From: Kumtagia ephedrae
Lineage (GTDB): Bacteria; Pseudomonadota; Alphaproteobacteria; Rhizobiales; Rhizobiaceae
DNA: 64,000 bases
Direction: 5' to 3'
Assembly (NCBI RefSeq): GCF_003012745.1
Contig: NZ_PXYK01000009.1
Location: 124,001 to 188,000, forward strand
The notes beneath the pieces were generated by a model. That model worked only from the letters and a program-made list of their open reading frames with translations. It had not been told where the DNA came from and made no database searches. This document shows, piece by piece, positions 8,846 to 15,983 of this stretch. The position numbers were made by a program, and so were the translations under genes. Within the stretch, counting starts at the first letter, position 1; each line of letters begins with the position of its first letter.

Positions 8846-8873
8846 AGGGCAAGGCGCTTCGGCGCCTTGCCCT
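8846..8873. terminator. Perfect 12-bp hairpin with TTCG loop
   Basis: AGGGCAAGGCGC (8846-8857) pairs with GCGCCTTGCCCT (8862-8873) around a TTCG tetraloop, which is an exceptionally stable RNA cap. It starts 9 bases after the small membrane protein stop. It lacks a T-run, so termination may be Rho-assisted. Confidence 0.7.
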
Positions 8874-8874
8874 C

Positions 8875-8936
8875 TAAAGCGTGACCCGAAAAGTTGCAGA
8901 CTTTTCGGGCAAGGTTCCTGCGACAAAGCAAATAGA
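8875..8936. repeat. RIME-like palindromic repeat, copy A
   Basis: The block starts AAAGCGTGACCCGAAAAGT, contains a perfect 10-bp stem (8885-8894 with 8900-8909, loop TGCAG) and continues with CGACAAAGCAAATAGAT. This is the pattern of rhizobial intergenic mosaic elements (RIME), which are short, palindromic and non-coding. A diverged second copy lies at about 15770-15860. Confidence 0.6.
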
Positions 8937-9132
8937 TGGAGGGGCATTGCCGTCCATCTTGATCGGGTTTTGCTTTCGGTGTTCGGCCGGCACAGGACCG
9001 GTGGAACGTATACGGACCGGCACGTTTGGACGGGCTCAGGGTATTGCCTGCTCCGCAGAGAAAGCTTTCAAAGCCCGGCGCTCCGGTGCATAGGAACGGC
9101 TCGCGTTCCGACCGGTGAGCACGAGGAGCAGC

Positions 9133-9774
9133 ATGGGCAAGCTGAATGCGGGCATCGTCCCGGTGACCCCTTTCGAGCAGAACTGCACGATCCTGTTCGA
9201 CGACGAGAGCAAGCATGGCGTCGTGGTCGATCCGGGCGGCGACGTCGACCGCATCCTCGCCGCCATCCGCGACAACGGCCTGGAAGTCGGGCAGATCTGG
9301 ATCACCCACGGCCATCTCGACCACGCCGGCGGCGCCATGGACCTGAAGGACGCGCTCGGCATCGACATCGTCGGCCCGCACGAGGCCGACCGCCCCTTGC
9401 TGGAGAATCTGGCGAAGCAGGCGCAGCGCTTCGGCCTGCCCGGCGCCTTCCGCAACTGCGTGCCCGACCGCTACCTCGCCGAAGGCGACGAGGTCTGCTT
9501 CGGCGATCACAGGTTCGAGGTGCTGCACTGCCCCGGCCATGCGCCGGGCCACGTCGTGTTCTACAACCGCGCGGCGCAGTTCGCGCATGTCGGCGACGTG
9601 CTGTTCCGCGGATCGATCGGCCGCACCGATCTTCCCGGCGGCGACCATGCCGCGCTGATCGCGTCCATCAAGGACAAGCTGCTGCCGCTCGGCGACGACA
9701 TCGGCTTCCTGTGCGGACACGGTCCCGGCGGCCGTTTCGGCGAGGAACGGCGCAGCAATCCGTTCCTGGTGTGA
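9133..9774 (+). CDS. MBL-fold metallo-hydrolase (glyoxalase II-like)
   Basis: A 213-residue metallo-beta-lactamase-fold hydrolase. The metal-binding signature THGHLDHAGG is followed by a downstream His in CPGHAPGHVVF, Asp in HVGDVLFRGSIGRTDLPGG, and a C-terminal CGHGPGG. This layout is that of the short YcbL/glyoxalase-II-like group, which hydrolyse thioesters such as lactoylglutathione, without the C-terminal glutathione-binding domain of full GloB. ATG 9133 follows GAGGAGC. The natural substrate is not evident from context. Confidence 0.87.
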   Translation: MGKLNAGIVPVTPFEQNCTILFDDESKHGVVVDPGGDVDRILAAIRDNGLEVGQIWITHGHLDHAGGAMDLKDALGIDIVGPHEADRPLLENLAKQAQRFGLPGAFRNCVPDRYLAEGDEVCFGDHRFEVLHCPGHAPGHVVFYNRAAQFAHVGDVLFRGSIGRTDLPGGDHAALIASIKDKLLPLGDDIGFLCGHGPGGRFGEERRSNPFLV

Positions 9775-9845
9775 CGTCGAGCCGGCATTCCAAGGACCAG
9801 CAACAGGCAAACGGCATCGAGTTCGCTCTGCCCCGCAAGCGAAAC

Positions 9846-9868
9846 GGCGCCGCTCCGAGAGCAGCGCC
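9846..9868. terminator. Bidirectional hairpin between convergent genes
   Basis: GGCGC-C-GCTC (9846-9855) pairs with GAGC-A-GCGCC (9859-9868) with one C/A mismatch and a CGA loop. It lies between the convergent MBL hydrolase and BA14K genes, so it could serve both. Confidence 0.5.
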
Positions 9869-9894
9869 GCCCGATCCTGCAACCGAAATGTCGC

Positions 9895-10353
9895 TCAGTT
9901 CGCCTGGCAGAAGCGCTTCACGCCGTCATAGCCGGTGAAGGTGCCTGTGCGCGCGTTGAACGAGCGATATCGCGACGAGCAGTAGTCGTACCATTCGGGC
10001 GACCAGGGCTCGAGCGCGCCGCGATAGGCGTAGTAGTCGCGGGCCGGCTCCACTTCGCGATAAACCCGCACGCGCTCGCGATAGACGGGCTCGCGGTATA
10101 CCGGCTCCCGATAGACCGGCACGGGCTCGCGATAGACCGGCTCGTAGTAGTCGGGCTCGGGAGCGGTCGCCACGCCGGCGGCGAGTGCCCCGACCGCAAG
10201 GCCGAGCACGCCCGCCGCGACCATGTCGCCGGAATCGTAGCGATTGTGGTGATGGCGGCGCCAGCCGTCGCCGGCCTGGGCCGCCGGCAACGTCGCAAGC
10301 GTGGTCGCCGCAACGGCAAGGCCGAGCACGGCGGACTTCAGCAAACGGTTCAT
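9895..10353 (-). CDS. BA14K family secreted protein
   Basis: A 152-residue exported protein: signal peptide of about 27 residues ending AAQAG, a hydrophobic Gly/Ala segment, then five YREP/YRER-type repeats (about 73-97), and the C-terminal BA14K domain with WSPEWYDYCSSRYRSFN and GYDGVKRFC. BA14K was first described as a Brucella antigen with lectin-like properties. Two C-terminal cysteines may pair in the periplasm. The repeat-rich linker is probably extended and surface exposed. Confidence 0.85.
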   Translation of the reverse strand: MNRLLKSAVLGLAVAATTLATLPAAQAGDGWRRHHHNRYDSGDMVAAGVLGLAVGALAAGVATAPEPDYYEPVYREPVPVYREPVYREPVYRERVRVYREVEPARDYYAYRGALEPWSPEWYDYCSSRYRSFNARTGTFTGYDGVKRFCQAN

Positions 10354-10669
10354 GTCGAATCTCCTTCGGCGATCCGGGCGGGCGTCGAGGCTCCGCCCTC
10401 ACGTCGGATCAAGCAGTAGGCGCCTGCACCTGAACGCAGGCTGAACGGCGGATTCGGCAAAAAGATGTCGCGCCACGGCGCCGTAGGATGTCGCGTCGGC
10501 ACATCGTTCCCGCTCGACGTGACTGCCGCGGCATATTTCCGGCGTGGGTACGGACATCTCGACCGTCCGCAAACAGCCCACAGCAAGACCGCCACACACA
10601 GCCCACTAGAACACTGGCCATGCCGGCGCCCAAAGGAAGGCGCCGGAGGTACGGAGCAAGCGGCGCCGC
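10354..10669. other. Intergenic region, BA14K promoter side
   Basis: No gene is supported in these 316 bases. It should hold the minus-strand BA14K promoter. Visible are a small hairpin (GCCTGC 10422-10427 with GCAGGC 10436-10441), a repeated GATGTCGCG word near 10465 and 10488, and the terminator-like hairpin of the cold-shock gene at its right end. Confidence 0.4.
10623..10646 (-). terminator. Hairpin downstream of cold-shock gene 1
   Basis: CCGGCGCC (10623-10630) pairs with GGCGCCGG (10639-10646) around an 8-base loop, 24 bases beyond the minus-strand cold-shock stop. No T-run follows. Confidence 0.45.
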
Positions 10670-10882
10670 TTATCCGACCTGGAGGTTGACCGCTTTCGGC
10701 CCCTTGCCGCGCTTGTCGGGCTCGGTATCGAACGTGACCTTCTGGCCGTCCTCCAGGCCTGGCAGGCCCGAAGCCTGCACGGCCGAGATGTGGACGAACA
10801 CGTCCTTCGCGCCGTCGTCGGGCGTGATGAATCCGAAGCCCTTGGCATGGTTGAAGAACTTGACGGTGCCGTGCTGCGGCAT
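10670..10882 (-). CDS. Cold-shock protein (CspA family), copy 1
   Basis: A 70-residue single OB-fold nucleic-acid chaperone. RNP1-like [11 protein letters not shown] and RNP2-like DVFVHISAV motifs carry the aromatic RNA-binding residues, and [12 protein letters not shown] starts the fold. It ends NLQVG. A GGAG-type site precedes the ATG (AAGGAGCTACCC on the minus strand). A near-paralogue lies 524 bases upstream, and both have a leader of about 170-190 nt sharing a conserved element, so expression is probably controlled at RNA level. Confidence 0.93.
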   Translation of the reverse strand: MPQHGTVKFFNHAKGFGFITPDDGAKDVFVHISAVQASGLPGLEDGQKVTFDTEPDKRGKGPKAVNLQVG

Positions 10883-11073
10883 GGGTAGCTCCTTATCGCC
10901 CCATCAATAGAAGTCCGACGGGGATCCACCCGCACGGCTCCCGGTCATCTGGTGGAGGAGAAGAAAGGTCGCGCCGGGCTTCAATGCCTATTCCGGGGCT
11001 TCGAGCGCCCTCTTCTCGTTCGCTTACGCTTCGCCGACTAGTCTTCCGACGCCGTCGGCGCATGCCACTCCCA

Positions 11074-11107
11074 TCTCCGGGCCCGCAAATGCCCGAGGTG
11101 GAAATTA
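11074..11107 (-). promoter_or_regulatory. Conserved cold-shock leader element, copy 1
   Basis: Plus-strand text TCTCCGGG..CGCAAATGCCCGA....GAAAT recurs 721 bases away in front of the second cold-shock gene. In minus-strand RNA it forms a small CGGGC/GCCCG hairpin near the presumed transcript start, 192 nt before the start codon. Confidence 0.5.
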
Positions 11108-11250
11108 GTCCTTCATTTTTTGACAACGGGCAAGCGAAAGTTTCTCCGCCCGCCCGCATGCGCGACGAAGAACCCGAGAAACATTCGAATATGGCGGCCG
11201 AACGGGAGTGGTTTCGGCTGGAGTATGATTATGGCTGCCGTTTCAGCCAT

Positions 11251-11284
11251 AAAAAAGGCGCGGCGGTCAAACCGCCACGCCTTT
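11251..11284 (-). terminator. Rho-independent terminator of cold-shock gene 2
   Basis: On the minus strand AAAGGCGTGGCGGT pairs with ACCGCCGCGCCTTT (one G-T type mismatch) and runs straight into six Ts (plus-strand A-run 11251-11256). It lies about 120 bases past the copy 2 stop. Confidence 0.8.
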
Positions 11285-11405
11285 CCTGTCATTGGGCCAA
11301 TCCGGCGCACTCGGCGCTAGCCACAAACCATCGTGTCGGTCGACGACGACCGCACCCGATGGCACGCCGCGCGTGTGCGCCGGAACGGCCGGCACAGTTC
11401 GTGGG

Positions 11406-11624
11406 TCAGTCGCCGGCGACGCGCAGATTGACCGCCTTGGGGCCCTTGCCCATGCGGTCAGGTTCGATGTCGAAGCTCACCTTCTGGCCGTCCACCAGAG
11501 TGCGCAGGCCCGACTTCTCGATCGCCGAGATATGGACGAAAACGTCCTTGGCGCCCCCATCCGGGGTGATGAAGCCGAAGCCCTTGGCTGCGTTGAAGAA
11601 TTTGACGGTTCCGGTCTGAGACAT
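11406..11624 (-). CDS. Cold-shock protein (CspA family), copy 2
   Basis: A 72-residue CspA-type OB-fold protein with [14 protein letters not shown] and [14 protein letters not shown], differing from copy 1 mainly in the loops and the RVAGD tail. ATG 11624 is preceded by AAGGAGC with suitable spacing; the longer upstream extension is not conserved between the two copies and lies in the leader. It carries its own terminator. The two genes are on the same strand but each has its own leader element, suggesting a duplication including the promoter region. Confidence 0.93.
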   Translation of the reverse strand: MSQTGTVKFFNAAKGFGFITPDGGAKDVFVHISAIEKSGLRTLVDGQKVSFDIEPDRMGKGPKAVNLRVAGD

Positions 11625-12026
11625 GGGGGAAGCTCCTTCACCCGCTGCAGTTGGTCGGGCGGTGCGGGCCCGGGCGGACCCGGAGCTCGAACACCGGTGA
11701 CTTGGCGGCAGTGCATGGCGCACCATCGGCCCACCGCCATGGGGCCGTCAGATATTTACGAGAGCGGGGAAAGGTTTCGTCCAAGAACGTCCAGTCTCCG
11801 GGTCAGCAAATGCCCGAACACGAAATATATCGCACGGAAATCCTCCTTGCGCAAGCGAGGTTCATACCGGTTCATACCGCTCCGCATACGTCCAGGCGGT
11901 CAAGGCATTTGCCGGATCGCGGAGCCGCCCGAAAGGTGTGGTCTGGAGAAGGTGGATTGCCTTCTGCAAGAGAATCGCGATCATCACCGATGCGTCCGGC
12001 TGCAGGACGGTTCTGGAGGGGTCACT
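11625..12026. other. Intergenic region and leader of cold-shock gene 2
   Basis: This 402-base divergent region carries the minus-strand leader of copy 2 (conserved element at 11795-11826, with a TATATT-like -10 on the minus strand just beyond) and, toward the right, the promoter of the Kazal lipoprotein. A tandem 10-base repeat TTCATACCGG/TTCATACCGC sits at 11861-11880. Confidence 0.45.
11795..11826 (-). promoter_or_regulatory. Conserved cold-shock leader element, copy 2
   Basis: TCTCCGGGTCAGCAAATGCC followed by CGAACACGAAAT on the plus strand matches the element at 11074-11107. It lies 171 nt upstream of the start codon, next to an AT-rich block (AAATATAT) that fits a -10 region on the minus strand. 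Confidence 0.5.
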
Positions 12027-12569
12027 ATGCTGTCAACGATCTGGTCGCGCTGCGCGATGCTTTTCGCGGTACTCGCCGTGCTCACGTCCTGCACCGTCGT
12101 GGTCGACGAGCCGGGTCCCGGCCCCCGCCCGATCCCGGACGACAGGTTCTGCACCCAGCAATACGATCCCGTCTGCGCCCGCCGCGGCGACAACCGCCGC
12201 ACCTTCGCCAACGCCTGCATGGCCGACGCGGCCGGCTACAGGGTCATCCGCCGCGGCGAGTGCGGCCGCGGCAGCGATGAACCTCGTGCCTGCACGCGCG
12301 AATACCGCCCGGTCTGCGCCCGGCGCGGCGGCGACCGCCAGACCTTCAACAATCCCTGCCTGGCCGAGCAGGCCGGCTATCGCGTCCTAGGCGACGGCGA
12401 GTGCCGACGCGGCGGCGGTGGCGGCGATGACGACGGCGACCGGCCGCGTTTTTGCACCCGCGAATACGCGCCGGTCTGCGCCCGCCGCGGCGGCGACAGG
12501 CGCACCTTCCCGAATGCCTGCGAGGCACGCTCGGCGGATTACCGGATCCTCGGCGAAGGCCCGTGCTGA
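12027..12569 (+). CDS. Lipoprotein with three Kazal-type inhibitor domains
   Basis: A 180-residue predicted lipoprotein: signal peptide ending in lipobox LTSC (Cys about 22), then three repeats of about 40 residues with the pattern C-x7-C...TF-x2-(A/P)-C-x10-Y-x5-C. Repeat cores are PVCARRGDNRRTF, PVCARRGGDRQTF and PVCARRGGDRRTF, and acidic Gly-rich linkers separate them. Kazal domains inhibit serine proteases through an exposed loop; here each has four rather than six cysteines, and the loops are Arg-rich, so true inhibition is uncertain. ATG 12027 follows GGAGGGG. Confidence 0.82.
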   Translation: MLSTIWSRCAMLFAVLAVLTSCTVVVDEPGPGPRPIPDDRFCTQQYDPVCARRGDNRRTFANACMADAAGYRVIRRGECGRGSDEPRACTREYRPVCARRGGDRQTFNNPCLAEQAGYRVLGDGECRRGGGGGDDDGDRPRFCTREYAPVCARRGGDRRTFPNACEARSADYRILGEGPC

Positions 12570-12573
12570 TGGT

Positions 12574-12596
12574 GCGGCCGGCACGCTGCCGGCCGC
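12574..12596. terminator. Bidirectional hairpin, 9-bp perfect stem
   Basis: GCGGCCGGC (12574-12582) pairs with GCCGGCCGC (12588-12596) around ACGCT. It sits between the convergent Kazal lipoprotein and the small secreted protein gene. There is no T-run on either side. Confidence 0.55.
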
Positions 12597-12610
12597 CTCA
12601 CCGCAAAAGA

Positions 12611-12946
12611 TCAGTTGAACCGCCGGACCACACGCACGGCGCAGTAAGGACCGACATGGCGGTGGCGCACCAGGACGCCGTTGATGCGGTGCACGCGAAC
12701 GTCGCGGTGGCAGTCGCGGCGGATCGGCGGGGCCATGCCTGCGCGCACCGGCCGGCAGTTGCGGCGATGGTAGTGCGCGACCGACCTGCCGTATTGGGGT
12801 ACGTAGTGACGACGGACGTCGGCATGGCAGCCGCGCACCTGAACGACGTCGGTCTGGCCGGCGCCGGCCAGCGGCGCCGGCGGAGCCGCACCTGCCGGAG
12901 CCAGCGTCGCGAGCAGCAGAGCGGCAGCGAGGCACAACTTTCTCAT
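12611..12946 (-). CDS. Small secreted Cys/His/Arg-rich protein
   Basis: A 111-residue protein with a clear signal peptide (LCLAAALLLATLAPAGAAPP, cleavage about residue 20) and a mature part rich in Arg, His and Val with four cysteines (GCHADVRRHYVP, RRNCRPVRAG, RRDCHRDVRVHR, GPYCAVRVVRR). The spacing suggests two disulfides or a metal site. It resembles small rhizobial secreted proteins of unknown role but I cannot name a family. An AT-poor GGAGG-like site precedes ATG 12946; the much longer upstream frame is antisense to pgeF and is not real. Confidence 0.6.
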   Translation of the reverse strand: MRKLCLAAALLLATLAPAGAAPPAPLAGAGQTDVVQVRGCHADVRRHYVPQYGRSVAHYHRRNCRPVRAGMAPPIRRDCHRDVRVHRINGVLVRHRHVGPYCAVRVVRRFN

Positions 12947-13186
12947 GGAATCCTCCACATGATGCATGCCGCACGGTTTCGCACCCCGTTCGGCGGCAGC
13001 TAGATAACGCGCAAGCCTGTTAAAACTTTCCTCCGGAAGTTGTTCGCATGTCCTCGATTCCCGCGGATCGGGACGACGGTTGACTTGATCAGACCGCTGG
13101 CTCACTTTTCGCGCCTGATCGGCGGCCGGGACCGTGCGGCGAATTTCGCCTTGACGATTCAGGCCTCGCGGAGAACAAGGCGGCGG

Positions 13187-13981
13187 ATGACAGACGATGA
13201 CAAGCCAGATCCGCTGCGCTCGCCCCTGCTCGAGGAGGCACGACGGCGCGGCATCCGCCACGGCTTCTTCACGCGCGCCGGCGGCGTGTCCGAGGGCATC
13301 TACCGCGGCCTCAACATCGGTAACGGGTCGAACGACGATCCCGAGAAGGTCGCGGAAAATCGCCGGCGCGTCGCCACCTGGATGGGAGTCGCGCCGGAAG
13401 CGCTGCTTTCGGCCTACCAGATCCACTCTCCCGACGTGATTGTGGCGACCGGCCCCCTCCCCTCGCCGCGACCGCAGGCCGACGCCGTCGTCACCGACCG
13501 GCCGGGCCTCGCGGTGAGCGCGACCTCGGCCGATTGCGGACCGGTGCTGTTCGCCGACGCGGATGCCCGCGTCGTCGGCGCGGCCCATGCCGGATGGAAG
13601 GGAGCGTTCACCGGCGTGCTGGAGAACACGGTAGCCGCCATGGAGACCTTGGGCGCCGAACGCGGCCGCATCGTCGCCGTGCTCGGCCCCTCCATCGGCC
13701 CGAAAAACTACGAGGTCGGCCCGGAATTCGTCGCGCGCTTCACCGATGCCGACCCCGACAACGCCGCCTGGTTCGTGCCGTCGGCAAAACCCGGTCACGC
13801 CCTTTTCGATCTCAACGGCTACACGATCGACCGGCTGCGCAAGGCCGGCGTGACGGCCGAGGCGCTCAATCGCTGCACCTATGCCGAAGAGGATCTCTTC
13901 TATTCCTACCGCCGCACCACGCACCGCGGCGAGGCGGATTATGGGCGCCTGATATCCGCTATCGTGCTGGAGGAGTTGTGA
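13187..13981 (+). CDS. pgeF: Peptidoglycan editing factor PgeF (YfiH/DUF152)
   Basis: A 264-residue laccase-domain protein. The family signatures are GFFTRAGGVSEG, QIHSPDV, SADCGPVLFAD and AAHAGWKGAF; conserved His, Cys and His in these build the zinc site. PgeF removes wrongly incorporated amino acids from muropeptide precursors in E. coli; purine nucleoside activity has also been reported for the family. I start at ATG 13187 because the preceding 49 codons are not conserved-looking. The stop overlaps the next start by one base, so it is coupled to the M24 gene. Confidence 0.88.
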   Translation: MTDDDKPDPLRSPLLEEARRRGIRHGFFTRAGGVSEGIYRGLNIGNGSNDDPEKVAENRRRVATWMGVAPEALLSAYQIHSPDVIVATGPLPSPRPQADAVVTDRPGLAVSATSADCGPVLFADADARVVGAAHAGWKGAFTGVLENTVAAMETLGAERGRIVAVLGPSIGPKNYEVGPEFVARFTDADPDNAAWFVPSAKPGHALFDLNGYTIDRLRKAGVTAEALNRCTYAEEDLFYSYRRTTHRGEADYGRLISAIVLEEL

Positions 13982-15132
13982 TGGCCCTGCATTTCGAACG
14001 CAGCGAATTCGACGCCCGTCGCGACCGTCTGGTCATCGAGATGGCGGAGAAGAAGCTCGACGCGCTGCTGCTGTTTGCGCAGGAGAGCATGTATTGGCTG
14101 ACAGGCTACGACAGTTTCGGCTTCTGCTTCTTCCAGTGCCTGGTGGTGAAGGCGGACGGCTCGATGCTGCTGCTCACCCGCTCGGCCGACCTGCGCCAGG
14201 CCAGACACACCTCGACCCTCGACAACATCGTGCTATGGCTCGACCGCGAAAAGGCCAACCCTTCGCTCGACCTGCGCAACCTGCTCAACGATCTCGACCT
14301 GCTCGGCGCGCGCATCGGCGTGGAATACGACACGCACGGTCTGACCGCCTACGAAGGCCGGCGGCTGGACGAGCAGTTGCATACCTTCGGCCAGGTGGTC
14401 GACGCCTCGGGCATGGTGGCGCGGCTCAGGCAGTTCAAGAGCCCGGCCGAGATCGAGAAGGCCGAACGCGCCGCCGCTCTGTCGGACGAGGCGCTCGACG
14501 CGGCGCTGCCGCTCATCAAGCAGGGCGGCGACGAAGGCGCCATCCTGGCGGCGATGCAGGGCGCGATCTTTGCCGGCGGCGGCGACTACCCGGCCAACGA
14601 GTTCATCATCGGCTCCGGCGCCGACGCGCTGCTCTGCCGCTACAAGGCGGGACGGCGCAAGCTGACCAAGAACGACCAGCTCACGCTCGAATGGGCCGGC
14701 GTCTTCCACCACTACCATGCGCCGATGATGCGCACGATCCTCACCGGCAAGGCCTCGAAGCGGCATCAGGAGCTGTTCGAGGCGGCACGCGACGCGCTGA
14801 CGGCGGTCGAGCGGGCGATGACGCCCGGCAACACCTTCGGCGATGTCTTCGACGCCCATGCCAAGGCGATGGAAGCGCACGACCTGACGCGGCACAGGCT
14901 GAATGCCTGCGGCTACTCCGTCGGCGCCCGCTTCGCGCCGAGCTGGATGGACACGCCGATGTTCTACCAGGGCAACGCCGAGCCGATCGCGCCCAACATG
15001 ACGCTGTTCGCCCACATGATCATCATGGATTCGGAGACCGAGACGGCAATGACGCTGGGCCGCACCTATCTCACCACCGAAACGCAGCCCAGGCCCCTTT
15101 CCCGCCATGATCTCGACTTGATCGTGCAGTGA
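13981..15132 (+). CDS. M24-family protein (Xaa-Pro peptidase/creatinase fold)
   Basis: A 383-residue protein with the two-domain creatinase/prolidase layout: N-terminal domain (about 1-150; QESMYWLTGYDSFGF) and pita-bread C-terminal domain (about 160-383). The usual metal ligands of M24 peptidases are not seen: the Asp-x-Gly...Asp region reads EWAGVFHHYHAPMMRT, the His segment reads GYSVGARFAP, and the final Glu segments are altered. It may therefore be metal-independent, like creatinase, or act on small amides (ectoine hydrolase DoeA belongs to this fold). It is translationally coupled to pgeF. Confidence 0.8.
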   Translation: MALHFERSEFDARRDRLVIEMAEKKLDALLLFAQESMYWLTGYDSFGFCFFQCLVVKADGSMLLLTRSADLRQARHTSTLDNIVLWLDREKANPSLDLRNLLNDLDLLGARIGVEYDTHGLTAYEGRRLDEQLHTFGQVVDASGMVARLRQFKSPAEIEKAERAAALSDEALDAALPLIKQGGDEGAILAAMQGAIFAGGGDYPANEFIIGSGADALLCRYKAGRRKLTKNDQLTLEWAGVFHHYHAPMMRTILTGKASKRHQELFEAARDALTAVERAMTPGNTFGDVFDAHAKAMEAHDLTRHRLNACGYSVGARFAPSWMDTPMFYQGNAEPIAPNMTLFAHMIIMDSETETAMTLGRTYLTTETQPRPLSRHDLDLIVQ

Positions 15133-15184
15133 ATCGGCAGTCGGCAAAAGGGTACGCGCATTGAACGATACGGTTGAGGGTAGG

Positions 15185-15766
15185 ATGCGTAAGCCGCTGC
15201 TGGCCGGCGCCGTGATGGCGATGGCGGTCCTGGCGGCATGCAGCAGCACCCAGGACGTGCTGGAGCCCTCGGCGATCACCCCGCCGGCGCAGGGATCGAC
15301 ATCCTCGACCGCGCCCGACCCGTCGCAATCGGCGGCCGCGCCAGCGGCTGCCTCCTCCACGCCGGCGCCGCCCACGGGACCGTCAGCCGCGCTGGTCGCC
15401 AATGCCCGCATCCAGTTCGCGCCGATCGTCGGCACCTCGGTCGAGGCCGCGACCGCGCTGTCGGAGCGGCTGGCCAGCCGCGCGCGCGAACGCGGCATGC
15501 GGCTGACCGGCAGCGCCGACACCAGCACCACCCATATGCTCAAGGGCTATTTCACGCCGCTGGTCGAGGGCAAGGAAACGACCGTCATCTACGTCTGGGA
15601 CGTCTACGACCCGACCGGCAACCGCATCCACCGCATCTCCGGCCAGCAGAAGGCGGCCTCGGCCGACGGCGACGGCTGGGCCTCCGTTCCCTCCACGGCC
15701 ATGCAGGCGATCGCCGATCAGACCATCGACCAGTTGGCGAACTGGCTTGCAGGCGCCAGCGGCTGA
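15185..15766 (+). CDS. Hypothetical lipoprotein
   Basis: A 193-residue predicted lipoprotein: signal peptide with lipobox LAAC (Cys about 19), a Pro/Ala/Ser/Thr-rich linker (about 25-67) and a globular C-terminal domain with MLKGYFTPLVEGKETTVIY and VWDVYDPTGNRIHRISGQQ. The domain looks like outer-membrane-linked rhizobial lipoproteins of unknown function. ATG 15185 follows GAGGGTAGG; an in-frame TTG at 15161 has no good site. It follows the M24 gene by 52 bases and a RIME-like repeat follows it. Confidence 0.75.
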   Translation: MRKPLLAGAVMAMAVLAACSSTQDVLEPSAITPPAQGSTSSTAPDPSQSAAAPAAASSTPAPPTGPSAALVANARIQFAPIVGTSVEAATALSERLASRARERGMRLTGSADTSTTHMLKGYFTPLVEGKETTVIYVWDVYDPTGNRIHRISGQQKAASADGDGWASVPSTAMQAIADQTIDQLANWLAGASG

Positions 15767-15769
15767 GCA

Positions 15770-15860
15770 CGATCCCGAACCGAACGCCAGCGCAGCGAAA
15801 ACTGCAGGCTTTTCGGATAAGATCATGCGATGAAACAAAGAGTTGAAGCAGGATGAACGA
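15770..15860. repeat. RIME-like palindromic repeat, copy B
   Basis: The block contains CACGATCCCGAA, a CGAAAA...TTTTCG stem around CTGCAGGC, and AAGATCATGCGATGAAACAA followed by AGAGTTGAAGCAGGATG. These words are typical of rhizobial intergenic mosaic elements and parallel copy A at 8875-8936. It lies in the 217-base gap before prs. Confidence 0.6.
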
Positions 15861-15983
15861 CTCTGTCCCGATTCATCCCGCTCCGAGACAAATGCGCTTT
15901 TGTCGGGAACACGGCCGCCTCGCGCTTGCAATAGCGCGGAAGGCGGTTAAAAGCCCGCTCAACTATCCCTTCGGAACCGACAC

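Larger units (their letters stand above)
10883..11405. other. Intergenic region and leader of cold-shock gene 1
   Basis: No credible gene is present; the 211-codon plus-strand frame here has no ribosome-binding site and runs antisense through both leaders. The region holds the minus-strand leader of copy 1 (about 10883-11107) with the conserved element at 11074-11107, and the terminator of copy 2 at 11251-11284. Confidence 0.5.

Noticed and set aside
10030-10150. Possible CRISPR-like repeats
   Set aside because: They are the in-frame YREP/YRER protein repeats of the BA14K gene, without spacers.
10984-11619. A 211-codon plus-strand frame between the cold-shock genes
   Set aside because: No ribosome-binding site, antisense to copy 2 and to both leaders, no domain.
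11292-12026. N-terminal extension of the Kazal lipoprotein
   Set aside because: It would run antisense through the cold-shock gene; the lipobox signal peptide and GGAGGGG site fix the start at 12027.
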